A stretch of DNA of 64,000 nucleotides, taken from positions 3,552,019 through 3,616,018 of the forward strand of contig CM049306.1 of NCBI GenBank assembly GCA_026874595.1, given 5' to 3'. Origin of the DNA: Sipunculus nudus. Taxonomy: Eukaryota > Annelida > Sipuncula > Golfingiida > Sipunculidae. A program made the position numbers and the translations under genes. The notes beneath the pieces are model-generated. The model did not search any database, had not been told where the DNA came from, and worked only from the letters and a program-made list of their open reading frames with translations. Shown here piece after piece: positions 50,384-62,215 of the stretch (the stretch's first letter is position 1; every line of letters starts with the position of its first letter).

Positions 50384-51766
50384 GGAACTGGAACCGGTGT
50401 GTGGTTTAGCCAGAGCTGGGACCAGTGTTAATTAGCTAGAGCTGAGACCGGTGTGTGGTTTAGCCAGAGCTGGGACCAGTGTTAATTAGCTAGAGCTGAG
50501 ACCGGTGTGTGGTTTAGCCAGAGCCGGGACCAGTGTTAATTAGCTATAGCTGAGACCGGTGTGTGGTTTAGCCAGAGCTGAGACCAGTGTTAATTAGCTA
50601 GAGCTGAGACCGGTGTGTGGTTTAGCCAGAGCTGAGACCAGTGTTAATTAGCTAGAGCTGAGACCGGTGTGTGGTTTAGCCAGAGCTGGGACCAGTGTTA
50701 GTTAGCTAGAGCTGAGACCGGTGTGTGGTTTAGCCAGAGCTGGGACCAGTGTTAATTAGCTAGAGCTGAGACCGATGTGTGGTTTAGCCAGAGCTGGGAC
50801 CAGTGTTTATTAGCAAGAGCTGAGACCGGTGTGTGGTTAAGCCATAGCTGAGACCAGTGTTAATTAGCTAGAGCTGAGACCGGTGTGTGGTTTAGCCAGA
50901 GCTGAGACCAGTGTTAATTAGCTAGAGCTGAGACCGGTGTGTGGTTTAGCCAGAGCTGGGACCAGTGTTAATTAGCTAGAGCTGAGACCGATGTGTGGTT
51001 TAGCCAGAGCTGGGACCAGTGTTAATTAGCTAGAGCTGAGACCGGTGTGTGGTGTAGCCAGAGCTGAGACCAGTGTCAATTAGCTAGAGCTGAGACCGGT
51101 GTGTGGTTTAGCCAGAGCTGGGACCAGTGTTAATTAGCTAGAGCTGAGACCGGTGTGTGGTTTAGCCAGAGCTGGGACCAGTGTTAATTAGCTAGAGCTG
51201 AGACCGGTGTGTGGTTAAGCCAGAGCTGGGACCAGTGTTCATTAGCTAGAGCTGAGACCGGTGTAAGGTTTAGCCAGAGCTGGGACCAGTGTTAATTAGC
51301 TAGAGCTGAGACCGGTGTGTGGTTTAACCAGAGCTGGGACCAGTGTTAATGAGCTAGAGCTGAGACCGGTGTGTGGTTTAGCCAGAGCTGGGACCAGTGT
51401 TAATTAGCTAGAGCTGAGACCGGTGTATGGTTTAGTCAGAACTGAGACCGGTGTGTGGTTTGATCAGAACTAAAACCAGTGTGTTGGTTAGCCAGAGCTG
51501 AGACCGGTGTGTGGTTTAGTCAGAGCTGAGACCGGTGTGTTGTTTAGTCAGAGCTGAGACCGGTTTGGGTTTAGATAGAACTGAGACCGGTGTATGGGTT
51601 AGCCAGAGCTGAGACTGGTGTGTGGTTTAGTCAGAACTGAGACCGGTGTGTGGGTTAGCCAGAGCTGAGACTGGTGTGTGGTTTAGTCAGAACTGAGACC
51701 GGTGTGTGGTTTAGTCAGGTCTGAGACTTGTGTGTGGTTTATTCAGGTCTGAGACCGGTTTCTGGG
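50384..51766. repeat. 54-bp dimeric minisatellite (about 19 dimers) with a monomeric right flank
   Basis: The dimer is a 28-bp monomer 'gagctgagaccggtgtgtgg'+'tttagcca' and a 26-bp monomer 'gagctgggaccagtgttaat'+'tagcta'. Up to about 51430 the dimers alternate regularly. From 51430 to 51766 only the first monomer type continues, in diverged 27-30-bp copies. This arrangement resembles higher-order satellites that arose from a monomeric array. Confidence 0.94.
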
Positions 51767-52815
51767 TTTTTCATTAAATTTAATTTTTAATATTTAAATG
51801 TTAACATCGATAGTAAAAACGCTGATCAGCTCTGTCCGTATATTAGATTGCAAAAAAACTATGTAAATAATAAAAACTCAAATTCATGTAAAAAATCGAA
51901 AGTTTATTTCACTCTTGACCTTTGACCTCATAATAAACCTCATTATATCAAGACAGGCCTCTGTTCTCTGGCTAGTACGACTGTGGAGAATCACGATGTT
52001 AATTTCAGTTCTAATATTATATAACTGCTTAGGAGAAAAAAAAATAGCTGCTAAAAATAAACACGCTACGGCGACGACAGGACATCCTCCATATTAATAG
52101 ACACGTCACATACAGTCAGCCTGCAGAGAAGAATATATGCACAGATATTTTAGGCCGAGTGTCCGCCCAGAACAGGGCGTTGTCACATTTACAGGTATAA
52201 TGAGTGACAAGTGTCTGGTATTATTGATTATAGGATTTCAAAGCCACTAACATATGTCGTGTAAATATAATTACGAAACGCCAAAGTAAGGATTAAGTCA
52301 CTGCTGATCTAATTTATCATATACAATATAAAAAAGGTAGTGGTAGCCTGCCAAACCCTAAACATGGGCCAGAGTCTGCCGAATAAACGACGTACATGAT
52401 GTCATTAAGCACAGGCGTGAAGAGACCCTGGATTTGTAACCTATACCCCAAAGCTACTAGGAGTAAATTAGACAATACATTGCATTCAACCCCCCCCCCC
52501 AATATTTTTAAAGTCTTTACTCCGAGAATACATGGAGCACAACTGTTGCCATTTATATCTATATATATTAGATACTCCGTCTCAAAGGTTAAGATACCTC
52601 CAAGTGTACGGAGGATTTATGGTTCGCTCCTAGATGGTATCTCTGCTACCCTTTACAATTATTTTATACGCTTTCTGCTTTTCCATTGTGTATAAAGTTA
52701 TTAACTCCCATAGATTGTAACCATTTGGTGACAGGACGCGTTACATACAACACTTGTGACGACATGAGATTTCTGAATAAATTGGAAAAGGTCAGATCTA
52801 TCAGTTCTATCATCT
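51767..52815. other. unassigned AT-rich DNA with a DR1 site
   Basis: No gene recognised. A short poly-C run lies at about 52490-52500. A perfect DR1 is listed separately. Confidence 0.4.
51916..51928 (-). promoter_or_regulatory. perfect DR1-type AGGTCA direct repeat
   Basis: TGACCTTTGACCT, followed by CAT, matches the core seen in family A at 12217-12229 but without longer surrounding similarity that I can see. Confidence 0.3.
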
Positions 52816-53143
52816 TTTAGTATTTCATATTTTATTATTTTGCGTGTCTTAGTATTTCATATTTTATTATTTTGCGTGTCTGAGTATTTCATATTTTTAT
52901 TATTTTGCGTGTCTTATAGTATTTCATATTTTACTATTTTGCGTGTTTTAGTATTTCATATTTTATTATTTTGCGTGTCTTTAGTATTTCATATTTTATT
53001 ATTTTGCGTGTTTTAGTATTTCATATTTTATTATTTTGCGTGTCTTTGTATTTCATATTTTTTTATTTTGCGTGTCTTAGTATTTCATATTTAATTATTT
53101 TGCGTGTCATAGTATTTCAAATTTTATTATTTTCTATTTTGCG
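52816..53143. repeat. 32-bp minisatellite, left part
   Basis: The unit is 'cgtgtcttagtatttcatat' plus 'tttattattttg', about ten copies. It stops at 53143 within a unit, after TTTTGCG, and resumes at 53837 with CGTGTC. Confidence 0.9.
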
Positions 53144-53396
53144 AGGTTCTATGAACGTGGGCGACAGTTACCATGATGTCGGACCACGGGTACAAAGATC
53201 TCAGACCACAGGTACTATGATGTCTGGCCACAGGTATTATGATATCTGACCAGTGGTATTATGATATCTGATCTCGGGCCACAGGCACTTTGTTATCCGT
53301 TGACCTCAGGACACCGGTACCATGATGTCTGAACACAGGTATTATGATCTCAGACCACAGATTCAACAAAATTATAAAAATGAAAAATGGCGATAT

Positions 53397-53462
<66 letters not shown>

Positions 53463-53836
53463 GCATGTTTATCCTGTTTAAATACTTTATCATCCCATTT
53501 TAACACTGTTTTAACAAAAGGATAAACATGAATCATACTTCGCTGATATCATTTGGTCATCATTTTAAACAGATGGACATTATGTAAATCCAGTGGTTTT
53601 TCATACTTGTATGTTCACTTACACATTCGTGTCAATAGAAGTGCCTTAGTTAATTTGAATGAAATTTGGATTATAAAATTATTGGCCGTTATAACATAAT
53701 GGGCCGGTTATTACATTATGGGTCATTTTTATTACTATATGGGCCGATATAACATTATGGGCCGGTTATTACATTATGGGTCATTTTTATTACTATATGG
53801 GTTCCCTGCCTGTTACGCATGACATGAAATACACTG
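53144..53836. mobile_element. 693-bp segment interrupting the 32-bp array, duplicated at 59538-60534
   Basis: The segment begins 'aggttctatgaacgtgggcg' and ends 'gacatgaaatacactg'. Apart from (AT)n length, array copy number and a few substitutions or small indels it matches 59538-60534. It includes a few 22-bp-type units, an (AT)n run (53392-53459), about 230 bp of unique sequence and two copies of a 58-bp repeat (53685-53800). It has no terminal inverted repeats and no coding frame. The 32-bp array resumes in phase on its far side, with at most CG shared, so this is an insertion into the array. Mechanism is unknown. Confidence 0.75.
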
Positions 53837-54336
53837 CGTGTCATAGTATTTCATATTTTTTTTATTTTGCGTGTCTTAGTATTTCAAATTTTATTATTTT
53901 CTATTTTGCGTCTTAGTATTTCATATTTTAATAATTCGGGTGTCTTAGTATTTCATATTTAATTATTTTGCGTGTCTTAGTATTTCAAATTTTATTATTA
54001 TGCGTGTCTTGGTATTTCATATTTTTTTTTATTTTGCGTGTGTTAGTATTTCAAATTTTATTATTTTCTATTTTGCGTGTCTTATAATAGTATATCATAT
54101 TTTAATAATTCGGGTGTCTTAGTATTTCATTTTTTTTTTTATTTTGCGTGTCTTAGTATTTCAAATTTTATTATTTTGCGTGTCTTAGTATTTCATATTT
54201 TTCTTATTTTGCGTGTCTAAGTATTTCAAATTTTATTATTTTGCGTGTCTTAGTATTTCATATTTAAATAATTCGGGTGTCTTAGTATTTCATATTTGAT
54301 TATTTTGTGTGTCTTAGTATTTTATGTTTTATTATC
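53837..54336. repeat. 32-bp minisatellite, right part
   Basis: Continuation of the array at 52816-53143, with more diverged units ('aataattcgggtgtcttag', 'tttattttctattttgcg'). Confidence 0.88.
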
Positions 54337-54641
54337 TTGCGCGGTCTTGAGTGCGGAAGTAATATCGTTGTAGACACATTGTGTTCTTGGAGGGTGACAG
54401 GAGCGGGGGCTGTATGATATATAATCAAAGAGTACCAGCTGCATGCTCATCACTTTTTTTACATTTTATCATCCTGCCGTCCTCCCCACATACCGCTGAC
54501 TCTGTGACAGCGTTCTCGTGGTTGTCATCACTCTGACCCCTTCATCCCCACTGCCGATGTTTGTATCTAAGTCACTGAGACTGGCTGACACAAGTACAAA
54601 CTCTCACACTCAAACACAGAGCAACGACAACCCAAAGTCCC

Positions 54642-55998
54642 ATCCAGCTCTGACCCTAACATCATCCAGCCTCAAAACCAAATATCATCCATCTCTAACC
54701 CTAACATCATCCTGCCTTTAACCCTAGCATCATCCATCTCTGACCCTAACATCATCCAGCCTCAAAACCTAATATCATCCATCTCTAACCCTAACATCAT
54801 CCTGCCTTTAACCCTAGCATCATCCATCTCTGACCCTAACATCATCCAGCCTGAAAACCTAATATCATCCATCTCTAACCCTAACATCATCCTGCCTTTA
54901 ACCCTAGCATCATCCATCTCTGACCCTAACATCATCCAGCCTCAAAACCAAATATCATCCATCTCTAACCCTAACATCATCCAGCCTCAAAACCTAATAT
55001 CATCCATCTCTAACCCTAACATCATCCTGCCTTTAACCCTAGCATCATCCATCTCTGACCCTAACATCATCCAGCCTCAAAACCTAATATCATCCATCTC
55101 TAACCCTAACATCATCCTGCCTTTAACCCTAGCATCATCCATCTCTGACCCTAACATCATCCAGCCTGAAAACCTAATATCATCCATCTCTAACCCTAAC
55201 ATCATCCTGCCTTTAACCCTAGCATCATCCATCTCTGACCCTAACATCATCCAGCCTCAAAACCAAATATCATCCATCTCTAACCCTAACATCATCCAGC
55301 CTCAAAACCTAATATCATCCATCTCTAACCCTAACATCATCCTGCCTTTAACCCTAGCATCATCCATCTCTGACCCTAACATCATCCAGCCTGAAAACCT
55401 AATATCATCCATCTCTAACCCTAACATCATCCTGCCTTTAATCCTAGCATCATCCATCTCTGACCCTAACATCATCCAGCCTCAAAACCAAATATCATCC
55501 ATCCTTAACCCTAACATCATCCAGCCTGAAAACCTAATATCATCCAGCCTCTAACGCTAATATCATCCACCCTCTAACGCTAAAATCATCCATCTCTGAA
55601 CCTAACATCATCCTGCCTTTAACCCTAGCATCATCCATCTCTGACCCTAACATCATCCAGCCTCAAAACCTAATATCATCCATCTCTAACCCTAACATCA
55701 TCCTGCCTTTAACCCTAGCATCATCCATCTCTGACCCTAACATCATCCAGCCTGAAATCCTAATATCATCCAGCCTCTAAACTTAACATCATCCAGCCTG
55801 AAAACCTAATATCATCCAGCCTCTAATGCTCACATCATCCATATCTGACCCTAAATTCACCCAGCCGCTTTACCAAATATCATCCAGCTTCTTACCCTAA
55901 TATTATCCATCCTCTAACCCTTAAGTCTTCCAGCCTCTAACCCAGCCTCTAAACCTAATATCATCAAGCCTTTAGACCTAATATTATCAAGCCTCTAA
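54642..55998. repeat. 90-bp minisatellite built of four 22-23-bp monomers with CCCTAA motifs
   Basis: The four monomers are 'atcatccatctctgacccta', 'atcatccagcctcaaaacct', 'atcatccatctctaacccta' and 'atcatcctgcctttaaccct', each with 2-3 further bases, making a 90-bp unit. The order is kept for most of the array, with 45-bp half-steps. It degenerates after about 55540. Each unit contains TAACCCTAAC, which resembles the animal telomere repeat but is not in hexamer tandem. Confidence 0.92.
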
Positions 55999-57151
55999 CA
56001 TTCTACATACATGCACACACACATATAAAAATATATCTATGTATCTATATATAATTATATAACAATTCAAACCGCCCCGGCAATTATAGTACGTAGGAAT
56101 TATAATCGTGCAGGTGACAAGTACACATTAAATGTTTTGTTTAGATTCAAAACTATGAACCCTTTTGGCATAAGTAATCACGAAAGGTCACATTTTAGTT
56201 CTGCGGAAAGATGCAATTATTTAAAATGATCTTAAGGAAAAAGCCGTAGTACAGATGATGCCCATCGGTGGCAGAGAACAGCACATTTTTTTACCTTTTA
56301 GTTTAAGTAATAAGGGCCGGGGCCAGCAGCAAAGTACTCCAACATAGTTAGCCTTCCATTTAAGACCACGAGAGCATAAATAAGTGTTCCATGTACCTAA
56401 ATATGTCGACATGTCGCACATTCCTTGAAAAATAAAAACACAAATGGCATGTTTATTGGTTGATGGTTCAGAACGAGTCCTCAGCATACATTCAGCCATG
56501 TTAAGTTGCAACACTGGCAACAGAGGCCGCCACTGAGCAACATATGGTGCTATCGTCTCGATGGGAACCGGTTTAAATATCCACGTCATGCATGTATTTA
56601 CGCCAAGACCTTTCTAGATGACAGGAAATATTGGAACCAGACATGTTAAAGTTTAGTTCATCATATTCATAGAATATTTAAGGTAGACAGGTGTTTTAAA
56701 ACTCAGCATATTTCAGAGCGTGACTGCGTAAAACAGAAAATATCCAGACCAAATTAAACCTGAATGCATTAAAATTATTTTGCCATTAAAGTTGGAACAC
56801 AATAAATGATTGACAAATTAATCATTAATTATATATTAACACTCATTGTTTATTTCCCCCGGGATGTGACACGTTTCTTTACCTTGCGGAGTCTATCAAG
56901 CATTAAAAAACATAAGGTTCCGATGGTTTTTGCAAAGTAACTGTTGCAGTGATTTTTTCGTCCCCCATCCCGCTGTGTGTTTTGTTTGTCTTGATCTCAG
57001 GCTCTTCACAAAGTGACCTGAACACTCCAGTCTGTGAACACAGCTGATCCCACAACCCTGAACACTGTGTTGACAAACCAGTCACCAATAAGCCCGGTAG
57101 GTGGCAGCACCTTACATACCTTATCACAGCGTCTTTGCATGCTGAAGTTTG
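55999..57151. other. unassigned DNA
   Basis: A 122-codon minus-strand frame at 56221-56589 and a 74-codon frame at 56903-57127 have no recognisable domain. No repeat is recognised. Confidence 0.4.
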
Positions 57152-58300
57152 CTAAGTATATAACTTATTTATAATTTTTCTGTTAAAGTTGCGTTTCTCC
57201 AGATTGAGAAAATATTTAGTTGGCTTTTCTCCTTCCTCATACCATCTTATTTTACTTCTTAAAATTGCTCCTTTAGTTTTTTCTTCCATCATTTTCTCTA
57301 ATTCACATTTTGCAGATTCCAAATTATTTAAATTTATGTTTGAGTTATCCAAATTTTGCAATTTATTAATTTCTTTTTCCAGTGATGCTATTTTACATTT
57401 CTTTTTATTTTTAGCATATTAAGATTAGCTAACTGTTGAACCTTTGATTGACATTTTTATAGTGTCCCAGAGAAGTGCCGGGTCTGATCCTTCATTATCT
57501 TTTATTGTGTTTTCTATGTTTTGTTTAATCATTGTTATATAATTCTGATCTTGTAATAGTGAACAGTTAAACTTCCAGAAACCTGGCACTCTTCTATGAT
57601 GGTAAATTTTTAAACCTAATGTGATACCTTTATGATCTGTTTTATATCCTGGAACAATATTAGTTGATTCTATAAAACCTATAAGACCTAATGATATTAA
57701 AAATAATCTAATCTGCTTGCTGTCCATTAAGGGTTGTTTCTTGACCATGTTTTTAATATTGGGATTATTGTTTCTCCAAATATCAGCAATATCTAACTCT
57801 TTCGTTTATTCCTGATTTTTTTACGAGTCTGATTATTGTAAGAGTTATATCCACTAGCGCGATCCATAGAAGGTTCTAATACAATATTCCAGTCCCTTCC
57901 CATGATAACTCTTTCATTACCTAAAGTTTCTGTATCATGGAATAAATTATCAAAAAAGGTCTCTTCTGAATTATTTGGAGCATACAGATTACATAAGGTA
58001 AATCTGGTCTCATTAACTGTAATATCTAAAATTATGTATCTTCCACAATCGTCAAAAACGGTGCTGTGTATATCATATCTAAGATAATTTTAATCAAAAT
58101 AGCCACTCCTCTTGAGTTAATACTTCCACTATTAATTACAATATAATGTCCCCACTCTGATCGCCATCTACTGAAGTCATCTGGCACACTATGTGTCTCC
58201 TGCAGCATTATATATTTCTTACCCTGGAGCCAGTGAAATAATTCCGTCTTTTATTGTATCCCTGTAAGCCTCTAACATTTAAAGAAAATATAGTTGACAT
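57152..58300 (-). mobile_element. broken LINE (L1/Tx1-like) ORF2 fragment: endonuclease and linker, no reverse transcriptase
   Basis: Read on the minus strand from an ATG at 58300, pieces in different frames give the order expected for an APE-type endonuclease: NVRGL near 58270, LQETHS near 58195, NLYAPN near 57980, an 'IMG.DWN' block near 57900, LDIADIWRNN near 57790 and SRLDYF near 57710. They are followed by the linker motif YFLNLEKRN near 57190-57230. At least three frameshifts and a stop separate these pieces, so it is a pseudogene. Sequence similarity ends near 57152, before the reverse transcriptase. L1/Tx1-like is my best guess from the linker motif; other APE clades are possible. Confidence 0.85.
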
Positions 58301-59095
58301 ATAATGACGTAAGATGTAAAATAAAGTACTCCTGTTAGATCATTAGTAAAAGAGAAGTCTAATATACATAGCATACAAATATATGAATTATTTCTATCTA
58401 ATGTAGCAAATAGCTGATATTCTAAATTTTTCCAGTGGAATGGGTTTCCCATCATGAGATAATCCTTTATGTTATAACTTAATTGAATATAGAGCCAACC
58501 TAAATGTGTATAATAACATGAATTGCTCAGTGTGTTCATTGTGGTACATGAAATTTTAAGAAGTAAACGATTCATGAGAGTATACAGTGGGGGACTATAC
58601 AAACAGAACATACACAAATAACAAATAAGCAATAAAAAATTGCAACAAACCTCCAAGTTCTAGCAGGTAGTAAGTACTGAAGTAAAACAAAACAGTAAAA
58701 GTACCTACTCTGTAACATGACTGTTGCTGGTACCTTGGATTGAGTATCGATAGTTCTAATATAGTTCTAATAGTACGGTTTCTTTTACATTAAAAGTAGA
58801 GCACATGAATTTTGCATGAAAACTTCAATTCCTGTCATAGGTAAATCTAAAGCTTTCGGAATATATTAAGCTTTTCCTGCATAAAATCTGAGACCCACGG
58901 TTTCCTTACAATAATAACTCAAGTCACCGTATCTACATCAAAACTATTTCTTTATTATCATACTTTATGTAGTTAACGTCACAATAAGCTCTAACGGTAG
59001 TGAAGAAAAATACTTGATCTATTATTGAAATCTGAATATGCCTCATAACAGATTAATCTCTGACTGTTTTGATACTGAGGAATCATACAACACTA
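58301..59095. other. unassigned AT-rich DNA adjoining the LINE fragment
   Basis: The first part could be the LINE's 5' region, but nothing recognisable is encoded. The 125-codon minus-strand frame at 58279-58656 is low-complexity hydrophobic sequence without a known motif. Confidence 0.4.
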
Positions 59096-59960
59096 TGATA
59101 TCTGACCACTGGTATTATGATATCTGATCACTGGTATTATGATATCAGACCACATGTACTATGATGTCTGACCACTGGTATTATGATATCTGACCACTTG
59201 TATTATGATATCTGACCACTGGTGTTATGATATCTGACCGAGGTATTATGATATCTGACCACTGGTATTATGATATCTGACCACTGGTATTATGATATCT
59301 GACCACTGGTATTATGATATCTGACCAATGTATTATGATCTCTGACCGAAATTCTATGAACGTGGGCGACAGTTACCATGATGTCGGACCACGGGTACAA
59401 AGATCTATGACCACAGGTACTATGATGTCTGACCACTGGTATTATGATATATGACCACTGGTATTATGATATCTGACCACTGGTATTATGATATCTGACC
59501 ACTGGTATTATGATATGTGACCAATGTATTATGATCTCTGACCGAGGTTCTATGAACGTGGGCGACAGTTACCATGATGTCGGACCACGGGTACAAAGAT
59601 CTCAGACCACAGGTACTATGATGTCTGACCACTGGTATTATGATAGCTGACCACTGGTATTATGATATCTGACCACTGGTATTTTGATATCTGACCACTG
59701 GTATTATGATATCTGACCACTGGTATTATGATATCTGACCACTGGTATTATGATCTCTGACCGAGGTTCTATAAACGTGGGCGACAGTTACCATGATGTC
59801 TGACCACGGGTACAAAGATCTCAGACCACAGGTACTATGATGTCTGACCACTGGTATTATGATATCTGACCACTGGTATTATGATATCTAACCACTTGTA
59901 TTATGATATCTGACCACTGGTGTTATGATATTTGACCGAGGTATTATGATATCTGATCTC
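59096..59960. repeat. 22-bp minisatellite with interspersed longer higher-order block
   Basis: The short unit is 'accactggtattatgatatctg', 22 bp. A longer block with 'ctatgaacgtgggcgacag', 'ttaccatgatgtcggaccac' and 'gggtacaaagatct' recurs with its CGTGGGCGAC at 59361, 59557 and 59776, giving a higher-order period of about 196-219 bp. The same block is at 53144-53230. Confidence 0.92.
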
Positions 59961-60074
59961 GGGCCACAGGCACTTTGTTATCCGTTGACCTCAGGACACC
60001 GGTTCCATGATGCCTGAACACAGGTACTATGATCTCAGACCACAGATTCAACAAAACGATAAAAATGAAAATGG

Positions 60075-60154
<80 letters not shown>

Positions 60155-60534
60155 GCATGTTTATCCTGTTTAAATACTTTATCATCCCATTTTAACACTG
60201 ATTTAACAAAAGGATAAACATGAGTCATGCCCATACTTCGCTGATATCATTTGGTCATCATTTTAAACAGATGGACATTATGTAATTCCAGTGGTTTTTC
60301 ATACTTGTATGTTCACTTACACATTCGTGTCAATAGAAGTGCCTTAGTTAATTTGAATGAAATTTGGATTATAAAATTATTGGCCGTTATAACATAATGG
60401 GCCGGTTATTACATTATGGGTCATTTTTATTACTATATGGGCCGATATAACATTATGGGCCGGTTATTACATTATGGGTCATTTTTATTACTATATGGGT
60501 TCCCTGCCTGTTACGCATGACATGAAATACACTG
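59961..60534. repeat. second copy of the duplicated segment (unique part)
   Basis: This matches 53270-53836, offset 6698 bp at its right end, with an (AT)n run (60077-60149) slightly longer than in the first copy and two 58-bp units at 60383-60498. Its right flank is 'gttgcaaaaaaaaaac' and not the 32-bp array. Confidence 0.85.
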
Positions 60535-60604
60535 GTTGCAAAAAAAAAACTAGTTAAAACAGAGTCCGGTTAAACAGTCCTTATAGTTTATACCTCCTGA
60601 GGTG

Positions 60605-60755
60605 ACAATACTGGACCCCGACTGGCAGCACTGGACTCCGACTGGCGGCAAAGGACCCCGACTGGCGGGACTGGACCCCGACTGGCAGCACTGGATCCCG
60701 ACTGGCGGCAAATGACCCCGACTGATGGCAGAGGATCCCAACTTGCGGCACTGGA
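60605..60755. repeat. 20-bp minisatellite, about 7 copies
   Basis: The unit is 'ggaccccgactggcagcact' with GGCGGC and AAAG variants. Confidence 0.9.
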
Positions 60756-61010
60756 CTAGGTGAGAGATTTTATGGTTTTGGGTGACAGGTACTACGATCT
60801 TAGACCAAAGGCACTATGATCTTGGGCGACATGTATTTTGATCTTTGGTGAAAGGTACTATGATCTGAGACCACAAGTACTATGACCTCGGACTACATTA
60901 AATCTCATCTGTGACCAGTGTTAATATGATTTCAGCCAAAGGTATTATGAGTTTGTACCACATACACTATGATTTTGTACCACTATGATCTTTAACCATA
61001 AGCACTGTGA
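60756..61010. repeat. degenerate tract related to the 22-bp array
   Basis: Repeated 'ggtactatgatct(t/g)aga' and 'gaccacaagtactatgac' motifs spaced about 28 bp apart resemble the 'accacaggtactatgatgtc' part of the 22-bp array. Confidence 0.55.
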
Positions 61011-62215
61011 CGTCTGACCAATAGTCCCTGAACTGCAATGGGCTAAATGGTTAACGTTTGAAGAGTTAAATTAATGTTGACAAGAAGGAACGGTTTAGAG
61101 TCATTCCTTCATAGGATAAAAGATGGCGCCACAACTCAGGCGGGAATGCCTTGCACCGAAAAACCTTAATTCCACTGATATTTCTCAGGCAAAGCCAAAC
61201 TGTTTCAGATTTTGAAACTAGCTGGGTTCATGTCGGTTTACCTAGAAACAGAATAGTCTTAACCTGATCAATATTTGTTTCAGTAGCGGACATGCCTATA
61301 GACCACGCCAAAAATAATCCTACTGAATCGAGGTCCACAACAAAATTTACCGAGCTATTCCTAGCCCATGTCCTAAACCTCTTCAGAGTCTTGTAAAAAT
61401 CGGTTCTTTCGTTTTTTCGCGTATGTCCAAATCTTCTAACAGCGAGACTAACAAATAAAATAATAGTGAAAATGAACCTCCTTGTCGGAGTGTGGAGGTT
61501 TGACAACTTATAAAGAACGTAGACCTCCGTCATAGAAGCCCTGGAGCTATCAGCATCAGCACAGGAAATCTATTAATCCTAGGAAGGTGAAATGTGGTCA
61601 CGGTTCATCGACCAGATGGTACCATCACCAGGTCATCTCTGCCTGCCAGAACGAAAACGACTCCATCACAGACAAAACTATGCCCATTAGGAAATTTACT
61701 TTAGGGTTTTTTTTAGCACAGAGTGAATGAAGATGGTGCCGCTCTCGGGACAACCAACCTGCCCTACATCGCAATGGTTAAGAATCGTTTAACTAATTCC
61801 TGGTTGCGTATTGTCATCAAATTAATTCGAACCTTTAAAAGTTTGATTCTTGTGTGTTACCCTAGCACCCCACAAGTTTTAACATATAACATATTTAACA
61901 TATAACATATTTAAAATATATTTATGACTATTGCTAACAGACAAAACAACTAACGTAAAAAAAACCGTAAAAAACATAACCCCACCATTATAAACTACGT
62001 GACAGCCATTCGATCTCATGATTAATCACGCTCTTGTTACAACTGTACTTGCTGGATTGTATTTTAGTTACAATTGTAATCACAAGAAGTCAGTACCATT
62101 GTTAGTATCACATGCCGTTCATCATCCAACGTACATCTCAAGCAAAACTGACTCAATGATCCCTGAATGATACAAACTTCAAACTACAAAGCAGCCATGA
62201 GACACACTGTCAGAC
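61011..62215. other. unassigned DNA with one weak candidate exon
   Basis: On the minus strand 61228-61533 is open for 101 codons. A hydrophobic stretch FIFTIILFVSLAV lies between two RR pairs near residues 20-32, and a good donor-like CAG|GTTAAG occurs at about 61264. It could be an N-terminal exon of a membrane protein, or chance. No homologue comes to mind. Confidence 0.3.

Noticed and set aside
16864-55998. Excess of unit lengths divisible by three as a sign of coding selection
   Set aside because: Six of fourteen unit lengths are multiples of three, close to the one-third expected by chance.
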